Positions 63,301 through 64,000 of a stretch of DNA of 64,000 bases are shown here, piece after piece; positions within the stretch are counted from its first letter, which is position 1; every line of letters begins with the position of its first letter. The DNA is taken from contig MU832031.1 of the NCBI GenBank assembly GCA_029204225.1, positions 26,694-90,693 on the forward strand, in the 5' to 3' direction. Made by a program: the position numbers and the translations under genes. Under the pieces are notes generated by a model that saw nothing but the letters and a program-made list of their open reading frames with translations, did not search any database and had not been told where the DNA came from. This DNA is from Diphasiastrum complanatum (Eukaryota > Streptophyta > Lycopodiopsida > Lycopodiales > Lycopodiaceae).

Positions 63301-63710
63301 TTGTCCAACCTTTGCAAGTGCTCGGATCTGTGATTTTTGCAGGCACAGTCTAGAAAATTACGAATTCGATCGTAACCAGCTACTAAATTTAAAATAAGTG
63401 CTTACTGAAGATTTTTGAGTACAGAAAATTCTGGACGACAAAGACCTTTCTCTGTTGCATATCCGAATGCAATCTAAAATACCAGGAAACCAACTGCAGC
63501 TAAACTAGAAGGAAATAAACCCCAAATGAACCGCTTTCCAAACTAAAATGTGAAACAACACCTGTCAGCAGGAACATTCATGGGACCGAAAGTGTCCCGC
63601 TCCTCTCGAAAAGCAGTGGAGAATGCACGGGATAAAGAATACTGCAGCACAGCGGGAGTCTTGGTACGAGCAGCCAAGAGGCGCCGGATCACACCGCTGG
63701 CGGAAGCCAT
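28420..63710 (-). CDS. FUM1: Fumarate hydratase, class II, mitochondrial (whole gene, 17 coding exons)
   Basis: Fumarase (EC 4.2.1.2) interconverts fumarate and L-malate in the TCA cycle of the mitochondrial matrix; class II enzymes are iron-independent homotetramers. Joining 63562-63710, 61830-61947, 51408-51557, 41082-41192, 39273-39356, 38985-39083, 38593-38643, 38440-38489, 38205-38286, 37853-37947, 37632-37698, 36409-36459, 36146-36241, 30260-30358, 30118-30147, 29929-29994 and 28420-28506 gives 1485 nt, 494 residues plus TGA, the usual plant length. Every intron is GT-AG and every junction keeps frame. Residues 1-35 are Arg/Ser/Ala-rich, like a mitochondrial presequence. Visible family motifs: SGTQTNMN near 129-136, [14 protein letters not shown] from 159, GRTHTQDA with the catalytic-type His at about 218, and the signature SSIMPGKVN at 348-356 bearing the catalytic-loop Ser. 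No stop or frameshift is present. Introns 2, 3 and 13 are full of transposons; introns 5-10, 12, 14 and 15 are 100-350 bp. Paralogue choice (mitochondrial or cytosolic) rests on the presequence. Confidence 0.97.
28507..29928 (-). other. FUM1 intron 16 (1.4 kb), no element recognised
   Basis: Between GTATTA (29928 side) and ATGCAG (28507 side). AT-rich, no coding similarity or repeat identified. Confidence 0.7.
29929..29994 (-). CDS. FUM1: FUM1 exon 16
   Basis: 66 nt, residues 445-466, [18 protein letters not shown] to TTLK. Acceptor GTGCAG, donor GTATTA. Confidence 0.95.
30118..30147 (-). CDS. FUM1: FUM1 exon 15 (micro-exon)
   Basis: A 30-nt exon encoding [10 protein letters not shown] (435-444), conserved in fumarases and flanked by TTGCAG and GTAAGT. 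It is too short for automated ORF detection and is placed by homology and frame. Confidence 0.92.
30260..30358 (-). CDS. FUM1: FUM1 exon 14
   Basis: 99 nt, residues 402-434, [19 protein letters not shown] to RIAQLVHE. Acceptor CCTAG, donor GTGGAA. The acceptor lies only about 40 bp from a (TC)30 tract in the intron. Confidence 0.94.
30397..30456 (+). repeat. (TC)30 microsatellite
   Basis: Uninterrupted dinucleotide tract in FUM1 intron 13; on the transcribed strand it is (GA)n, 38 bp from the exon 14 acceptor at 30359-30360. Confidence 0.98.
30568..30616 (+). repeat. (CT)n microsatellite, 49 bp
   Basis: Second pyrimidine tract, separated from the first by about 110 bp of CTGCTGACGCCCTGCTGAC-like short repeats. 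Confidence 0.97.
30662..31740 (+). pseudogene. L1-like ORF1 fragment: Pro/Ala-rich head, coiled coil, RNA-binding-like start
   Basis: Three overlapping frames form one decayed ORF. The first 190 codons are Pro/Ala/Ser/Thr-rich with recurring PTSTPDV and PTPTSIAA units. Then comes a heptad-like segment ([20 protein letters not shown]), a frameshift at about 31480, a second helical segment ([19 protein letters not shown]) and [20 protein letters not shown] coiled coil followed by an R-x-R-GIP motif recalls ORF1 of L1-type LINEs. No endonuclease or RT follows; the sequence breaks at about 31740 into an oppositely oriented Copia gag. The family assignment is tentative. Confidence 0.4.
31870..32620 (-). 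pseudogene. Copia gag, broken
   Basis: Minus-strand gag beginning near 32620 ([11 protein letters not shown]), frameshifted, then [21 protein letters not shown], then [13 protein letters not shown]-like and [14 protein letters not shown], typical of the UBN2-type Copia gag. It continues after a stop as [20 protein letters not shown] and ends in a truncated zinc knuckle (FCKYCKRT) at about 31890. Downstream pol is absent. Confidence 0.75.
32791..33648 (-). repeat. 5' LTR of the intron-13 Copia element
   Basis: On the minus strand the LTR ends CGAATCCCAACA at 32791 and is followed by the primer site TGGTATTAAAGCAG (32790-32777), close to the initiator-Met site TGGTATCA. A TATATATA box lies at 33359-33366. 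The outer end is probably TGTTTCCCC at 33648, which is less certain. The U3 part contains degenerate repeats around TCGAACTATCGAGGATGGCC (33490-33640). Confidence 0.65.
33649..36145. other. Remainder of FUM1 intron 13
   Basis: Mostly AT-rich and unrecognised. At 33715-33960 a plus-strand coding-like stretch ([20 protein letters not shown]) with stops looks like more transposon debris. Confidence 0.5.
34222..34291 (+). repeat. (CT)35 microsatellite
   Basis: 70-bp uninterrupted dinucleotide tract in FUM1 intron 13. Confidence 0.98.
36146..36241 (-). CDS. FUM1: FUM1 exon 13
   Basis: 96 nt, residues 370-401, [20 protein letters not shown] to LLANSLLQ. The acceptor is CTGAAG, an AAG type; the donor GTAAGT is strong. 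It is followed by the 5.8-kb repeat-filled intron 13. Confidence 0.95.
36409..36459 (-). CDS. FUM1: FUM1 exon 12 (second half of signature)
   Basis: 51 nt, residues 353-369, [17 protein letters not shown]. It begins with the GKVN half of the catalytic-loop signature. Acceptor GCTCAG, donor GTGCTT. Confidence 0.96.
36460..37631 (-). other. FUM1 intron 11 (1.2 kb), no element recognised
   Basis: AT-rich intron splitting the fumarase signature; no coding similarity or repeat seen. Confidence 0.7.
37632..37698 (-). CDS. FUM1: FUM1 exon 11 (first half of signature)
   Basis: 67 nt completing Ser330 and encoding [19 protein letters not shown] and IMP (331-352). The fumarate lyase signature GSSIMPGKVN is split by intron 11 after Pro352. 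Acceptor TTGCAG, donor GTAAAG. Confidence 0.96.
37853..37947 (-). CDS. FUM1: FUM1 exon 10
   Basis: 95 nt, residues 299-329 plus two bases of Ser330, [17 protein letters not shown] to ANDIRFLG. Acceptor AACAG, donor GTATGT. Confidence 0.95.
38205..38286 (-). CDS. FUM1: FUM1 exon 9
   Basis: 82 nt completing Gly271 and encoding residues 272-298, [17 protein letters not shown] to NKFEAL. Acceptor TTTCAG, donor GTATGT. Confidence 0.95.
38440..38489 (-). CDS. FUM1: FUM1 exon 8
   Basis: 50 nt, residues 255-270 plus two bases of Gly271: [17 protein letters not shown], the conserved glycine-rich active-site stretch. Acceptor TGGCAG, donor GTATGT. Confidence 0.95.
38593..38643 (-). CDS. FUM1: FUM1 exon 7
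   Basis: 51 nt, residues 238-254, [17 protein letters not shown]. Acceptor AAGCAG, donor GTATAT. Continues directly from GYTTQ of exon 6. Confidence 0.94.
38985..39083 (-). CDS. FUM1: FUM1 exon 6 (catalytic His region)
   Basis: 99 nt, residues 205-237, [18 protein letters not shown] to [18 protein letters not shown] carries the His equivalent to FumC His188. Acceptor ATACAG, donor GTTTAT. Confidence 0.96.
39273..39356 (-). CDS. FUM1: FUM1 exon 5
   Basis: 84 nt, residues 177-204, [16 protein letters not shown] to DALAAK. It joins exon 4 to read FPT-AMHIA, the conserved plant sequence with Ala in place of the more usual Val. Acceptor GGACAG, donor GTAATC. Confidence 0.95.
39671..39830 (+). 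repeat. Short LTR (160 bp) of a TRIM-like element
   Basis: Starts TGTTGGAATATC directly after a G-rich polypurine tract (GAGGGGGGG, 39662-39670) and ends AATTCTGACA, followed at 39831 by TGGTATCAAAGCC, a standard initiator-Met primer site. The short length and non-coding interior fit a terminal-repeat retrotransposon in miniature. Confidence 0.75.
39831..39988 (+). repeat. TRIM interior and truncated second LTR
   Basis: From the primer site the interior is only about 116 bp. It ends in the same segment (GGGGCAGGTGACAGCTAGG ... GAGGGGGGG) that precedes the first LTR, and a second LTR copy begins at 39947 (TGTTGGAATATC). This copy matches the first LTR for about 42 bp and then runs into a tRNA-like sequence. 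The order interior-LTR-PBS-interior-LTR implies a tandem or circular-junction arrangement. Confidence 0.7.
39989..40057 (+). tRNA. tRNA-like sequence, probably a pseudogene (anticodon position CGG)
   Basis: Acceptor stem GGGCAGA/TCTGTCC pairs fully (one G-T). The D arm is TAGCTCAGTGGTAGAGC, a good internal A box. The anticodon stem TCTCA/TGAGG pairs. The 7-base loop TCCGGAA gives CGG at positions 34-36 but has C instead of T at 33. The T arm, CTGCATTCGAATCCTAG, keeps TTCGAAT but two stem pairs are lost, and the variable loop is short. Therefore probably non-functional. It is fused to a TRIM LTR. Confidence 0.5.
40058..41081. other. Rest of FUM1 intron 4
   Basis: No gene. An imperfect tandem duplication of about 105 bp lies at 40207-40430 (AATATGGCCTA.GACCCTTTGT twice, each ending CACATTTGAAAC). 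Confidence 0.6.
41082..41192 (-). CDS. FUM1: FUM1 exon 4
   Basis: 111 nt, residues 140-176, [11 protein letters not shown] to [10 protein letters not shown], with the HPNDHVN motif (second conserved region; the equivalent His and Asp form the B site in bacterial FumC). Acceptor CTACAG, donor GTGCGT. The exon is small and has no ATG of its own. Confidence 0.95.
41193..43834. other. Left part of FUM1 intron 3, no gene recognised
   Basis: AT-rich. A diverged tandem duplication of about 100 bp lies at 41690-41880 (TC.ATGAAGAG.G....GCATT.ATACAAGAG). No domain seen. Confidence 0.55.
43835..44280 (-). pseudogene. Copia pre-integrase fragment with a trace of integrase core
   Basis: Minus strand: [15 protein letters not shown], then [36 protein letters not shown] (zinc-finger His-x-His part) and [14 protein letters not shown] one-base shift gives EGHVCEG. 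Then it jumps to [19 protein letters not shown], the start of the integrase core, so an internal piece is deleted. It is very close to the Copia element in intron 2. It abuts the oppositely oriented Gypsy ORF at 44281. Confidence 0.8.
44282..45841 (+). pseudogene. Gypsy pol fragment: RT, RNase H, integrase zinc finger (519 open codons)
   Basis: The frame is open from the left breakpoint; the first codon is TTG inside RT, so the true N-terminus is lost. RT begins [15 protein letters not shown], continues [14 protein letters not shown] and [14 protein letters not shown], and has the catalytic VYFDDILIF at about 44665-44690. RNase H follows ([56 protein letters not shown]) and then the H2C2 integrase zinc finger ([12 protein letters not shown] ... 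CPFCLRNK). It ends at a TAG (45839-45841), after which [13 protein letters not shown] can still be read, so the stop is a nonsense mutation; homology breaks at about 45890. Unusual residues such as ATNGPPTFQ (family usually LTNAPATFQ) suggest inactivity. Confidence 0.9.
45893..46243 (-). repeat. Truncated Copia LTR
   Basis: Matches the LTR at 48150-48604 (shared ATGACCATGGTTACACA, CTCGACCTTTTGGGTCA and TAGTCCAAGATG.CTATCTA). Its outer end TGTTGGAATG (46243) directly abuts the protease codons; its inner end is lost at the junction with Gypsy DNA at about 45892. Confidence 0.85.
46244..47522 (-). pseudogene. Copia gag and start of protease
   Basis: The minus strand starts [20 protein letters not shown] (47522). 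Then [20 protein letters not shown], a frameshift near 47230, [40 protein letters not shown], a Lys-rich stretch and the zinc knuckle [14 protein letters not shown] at about 46715-46756. The protease begins at about 46420 and reaches the active-site motif DWVIDSGA, where the sequence is cut by LTR DNA. No further pol follows on this side. Confidence 0.88.
48131..48149 (-). promoter_or_regulatory. Primer binding site
   Basis: TGGTATCAAAGCCATTTTT on the minus strand, immediately inside the 5' LTR; matches the initiator-tRNA-Met primer site common in Copia elements. Confidence 0.8.
48150..48604 (-). repeat. 5' LTR of the intron-3 Copia element (455 bp)
   Basis: Minus strand begins TGTTAGAATAATAAATG (48604) and ends GGATTCCTACA (48150), followed by the primer site. 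Related to the truncated copy at 45893-46243 and, more distantly at its 5' end, to the LTR at 59334-59796. Confidence 0.88.
48605..51407. other. Right part of FUM1 intron 3, no gene recognised
   Basis: AT-rich with short fortuitous frames; contains the 77-bp tandem repeat listed separately. No retroelement domain seen. Confidence 0.55.
50275..50425. repeat. 77-bp tandem duplication, two near-identical copies
   Basis: ACATGTGCTTATCCATGTAT through CAATATATTGAACAC starts at 50275 and again at 50352; the copies differ by only a few bases. Each unit holds GTGCATGTATTC and the palindrome TCAATATATTGA. Confidence 0.92.
51408..51557 (-). CDS. FUM1: FUM1 exon 3
   Basis: 150 nt, residues 90-139, from [14 protein letters not shown] to [12 protein letters not shown]. 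It contains the first conserved fumarase/aspartase active-site region (SGTQTNMN). Acceptor TTTCAG, donor GTAAGC. It is isolated between two introns of over 10 kb. Confidence 0.96.
51706..52539 (+). mobile_element. hAT-like non-autonomous element, copy 2 (about 834 bp)
   Basis: Related to the element at 57686-58329 but inverted relative to it. Both share the block CAAGGATAAAAATTCAAAAC with TAACCTCTAGCCTGTTCGTT, and the block AAGATCT.TTTGTGCCC with CATTTCAGCCATAAGCTATT. The right end, read inward, begins CATAGTTGCAGCGAAATGCG; the left end CATGTGGTAGCACTACGATTTC is a poorer match. Subterminal copies of GAAACGCGTTTC-type palindromes occupy about 51725-51810 and 52470-52530. The core (52055-52160) is a series of C and G runs. 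Flanks TGCACCTT and TGCAAAAC only partly agree, so the target-site duplication has decayed or the left end is misplaced. Confidence 0.75.
52540..53750. other. Intron 2 sequence, no gene recognised
   Basis: AT-rich. A diverged direct repeat of about 490 bp is visible: 52690-52990 and 53120-53470 share CAGTACCCAAGCATAAG, CGAAAGAATCC.GATTCTCT and CTTAGCTCCCCCACTTTT-type blocks. Confidence 0.6.
53751..54238 (-). pseudogene. Old gag-like remnant, right of the zinc knuckle (part 2)
   Basis: Minus strand from the Copia insertion point: [20 protein letters not shown], then broken frames with [16 protein letters not shown] and [16 protein letters not shown]. If the Copia element is removed, it continues from the zinc knuckle at 59820-59880. 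The WVGLPN-type motif recalls gag-like ORFs of plant retroelements, but the family is unsure. Confidence 0.4.
54239..54574 (-). repeat. 3' LTR, lacking the first ~160 bp of U3
   Basis: Matches 59334-59633 from GTAGGAAAGCAAGAGTCAAG to CAAATTAGACCCC. The outer U3 part (59634-59796) is missing and the purine tract TAGTGGGGG (54579-54571) abuts the truncated U3. Contains a (GA)n tract at 54329-54391 that is only about 18 bp in the 5' LTR. Confidence 0.88.
54589..55071 (-). pseudogene. Copia RNase H domain
   Basis: 160 open codons. [20 protein letters not shown] carries the first catalytic Asp region; [20 protein letters not shown] holds the Glu; [19 protein letters not shown] holds the next Asp; [15 protein letters not shown] and [14 protein letters not shown] finish the domain. 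Ends a few bases before the polypurine tract. Confidence 0.9.
55072..55455 (-). pseudogene. Copia RT remnant with the catalytic core deleted
   Basis: Minus strand: [16 protein letters not shown]-like start and [14 protein letters not shown] (about 55348-55395), then immediately [20 protein letters not shown] (55285-55345) and SRPDISY-like traces. In the family the segment after KKAI continues GCKWV and roughly 250 residues later reaches the T-PM-x region; the YVDD box is therefore missing. Confidence 0.8.
55456..56923 (-). pseudogene. Copia pre-integrase and integrase
   Basis: Minus strand from 56923: [20 protein letters not shown], then [19 protein letters not shown] and [15 protein letters not shown] (HHCC zinc finger), [16 protein letters not shown] (first Asp of the DDE triad), a frame break near 56280, [18 protein letters not shown] (second Asp) and [18 protein letters not shown] (Glu), then [17 protein letters not shown] and [18 protein letters not shown] (GKGY-type C-terminus). 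Breaks near 56280 and 56000. Confidence 0.92.
56924..57158 (-). pseudogene. Copia protease
   Basis: About 66 codons reading [20 protein letters not shown] and [16 protein letters not shown] is the aspartic-protease active site. A stop at about 56926 separates it from the pre-integrase. Confidence 0.88.
57159..58677 (-). pseudogene. Copia gag, split by a 644-bp DNA element
   Basis: N-terminal part 58677-58338: [52 protein letters not shown]. The frame is interrupted inside TLYAMY by the element at 57686-58329 and resumes at about 57680 with [37 protein letters not shown], a [12 protein letters not shown] stretch and the zinc knuckle [14 protein letters not shown]. Removing the element and one 8-bp copy restores a continuous gag frame at the junction, which shows the insertion is recent relative to the Copia element. 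Confidence 0.93.
57686..58329 (-). mobile_element. hAT-like non-autonomous DNA element, copy 1 (644 bp)
   Basis: Perfect 11-bp terminal inverted repeats CATAGATGCAC (57686-57696) and GTGCATCTATG (58319-58329), flanked by the 8-bp direct duplication ATACATAG (57678-57685, 58330-58337). The empty site is the gag sequence encoding TLYAMYRV. An 8-bp duplication is the hallmark of hAT and a few other superfamilies; the terminal sequence is not a textbook hAT end. Subterminal palindromes of GAAACGCGTTTC type occur at about 57700-57740 and in weaker form at 58270-58318. The core (57940-58045) is rich in G and C runs. No transposase ORF. Confidence 0.88.
59322..59333 (-). promoter_or_regulatory. Primer binding site
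   Basis: TGGTATCAGAGC on the minus strand, directly after the 5' LTR end CCTACA; the standard Copia initiator-Met tRNA site. Confidence 0.9.
59334..59796 (-). repeat. 5' LTR of the intron-2 Copia element (463 bp)
   Basis: Minus strand starts TGTTAGAAATAAATGAC (59796) and ends CTTTCCTACA (59334). Flanked outside by CTTTC (59797-59801). The ATACCCATGGTTACACA / CTCGACCTTTTGGGTCA block is shared with the intron-3 Copia LTR, so both belong to one family. Confidence 0.92.
59797..60000 (-). pseudogene. Old gag zinc-knuckle remnant (part 1)
   Basis: Minus strand [16 protein letters not shown] (second half of a CX2CX4HX4C knuckle, with the first Cys displaced by an indel) at about 59800-59880. Reading continues across the Copia insertion into 54238-54130 as [15 protein letters not shown], which confirms the pre-insertion sequence. 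Confidence 0.55.
60001..61829. other. Right part of FUM1 intron 2
   Basis: No gene recognised. A plus-strand frame at 60547-60969 (140 codons, Lys-rich, [20 protein letters not shown]) has no recognisable domain and is probably fortuitous or transposon debris. Confidence 0.5.
61830..61947 (-). CDS. FUM1: FUM1 exon 2
   Basis: 118 nt completing Arg50 and encoding [17 protein letters not shown] through [11 protein letters not shown] (residues 51-89). The acceptor is ATATCAG and the donor is GTTTGC. A 10.3-kb intron holding nested transposons follows. Confidence 0.95.
61948..63561 (-). other. FUM1 intron 1 (1.6 kb), no element recognised
   Basis: AT-rich intron sequence between GTGTTG and ATATCAG. 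I see no coding similarity, RNA gene or repeat that I can name in it. Confidence 0.7.
63562..63710 (-). CDS. FUM1: FUM1 exon 1 (start, transit peptide)
   Basis: Encodes residues 1-49 and two bases of codon 50. The start chosen is the ATG at 63708-63710, opening [17 protein letters not shown], an Arg-rich amphipathic leader. An in-frame ATG seven codons upstream (63729-63731) would add MKQCDRG, which fits a presequence less well. The exon ends in [10 protein letters not shown] and VPADR, the conserved beginning of mature plant fumarase. The donor is GTGTTG at 63561-63556. Confidence 0.93.
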
Positions 63711-64000
63711 CCCTCGATCACACTGCTTCACTTCTCAGCTACCGCAGAGCAAGCACACAAAATAACTAGTCCTATGGATTCAGGCACTAATTCATCGTTC
63801 ACAAATCACGATCCTGCGCTGAGGTCCCTCTCTCTCTCTATGCTGTGCTCGGAAAATTCAGCGCAGCCTTTTAGCACAGTAAACTCTTACTTATGCTGCC
63901 GAGGGCCAAAGTACGCTATTCCCATTATGACAATGTACAATATTAATTCTCACGAGCTTCTCCAAAACGTCAAAATATGGTAAAAATCACTTGTTGCTTT
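63711..64000 (-). promoter_or_regulatory. FUM1 5' leader and proximal upstream region
   Basis: Sequence immediately upstream of the fumarase start. On the minus strand it has a short GA-rich tract (about 63825-63840), which is common in plant leaders, and a run of non-coding sequence to the window edge. I see no clear TATA box, so the start site is not placed. Confidence 0.4.

Noticed and set aside
63708-63731. Upstream in-frame ATG at 63731 as the FUM1 start
   Set aside because: It adds an acidic MKQCDRG before a typical presequence beginning MASASG; possible but less likely.
1-64000. CRISPR arrays, bacterial operons, riboswitches
   Set aside because: No spaced direct-repeat array with unique spacers; the gene structure with GT-AG introns and LTR elements is eukaryotic. 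The 30-bp array at 8821-9352 has no spacers.

Overview
The window looks like nuclear DNA of a land plant with a large, retrotransposon-rich genome. The evidence is one split plant-type gene with GT-AG introns, low GC, and Ty1/Copia and Ty3/Gypsy remnants primed by initiator-tRNA-Met-like sites. The species cannot be named from the sequence; introns of 10 kb would fit a fern, another non-seed plant or a gymnosperm (inference).

The only gene I can reconstruct completely is a mitochondrial-type class II fumarase (FUM1-like) on the minus strand. Its start codon ends at 63710 and its stop is at 28420-28422. It has 17 coding exons, all with GT-AG borders, giving 1485 nt and 494 residues. The gene covers about 35.3 kb, of which 4% is coding. 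Introns 2 and 3 exceed 10 kb and intron 13 is 5.8 kb. All three are filled with transposable elements, yet the reading frame is undamaged.

The left part (1-28.4 kb) has no confirmed host gene. In order it holds: a Copia protease/pre-integrase remnant followed by a long unrecognised ORF and an LTR (1-3.2 kb); a possible second LTR (4.1-4.8 kb); a 585-bp tandem duplication (5.9-7.1 kb); two diverged copies of a retrotransposon gag flanking a 30-bp minisatellite (7.1-10.7 kb); a decayed AT-rich stretch with small coding-like islands (11-16 kb); an inverted repeat (17.1-17.4 kb); a Gypsy/chromovirus 3' half with LTR (17.9-20.1 kb); and a Copia element with both LTRs but no gag or integrase (22.3-25.4 kb).

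Inside the fumarase introns are: intron 13, (TC)n arrays, an L1-like ORF1 fragment, and a Copia gag with LTR; intron 4, a TRIM-like LTR-PBS-PPT-LTR structure fused to a tRNA-like sequence; intron 3, a mosaic Copia copy joined to a 519-codon Gypsy RT-RNase H ORF on the opposite strand; intron 2, a four-level nest. In that nest an old gag remnant was split by a Copia element (54239-59796, 5-bp TSD CTTTC), whose gag was in turn split by a 644-bp hAT-like non-autonomous element (57686-58329, 11-bp perfect TIRs, 8-bp TSD ATACATAG). A sibling of that element lies at about 51706-52539 in inverted orientation. The family carries AAACGCGTTT-type palindromes near its ends and G/C-run cores, and is the best candidate here for something undescribed.
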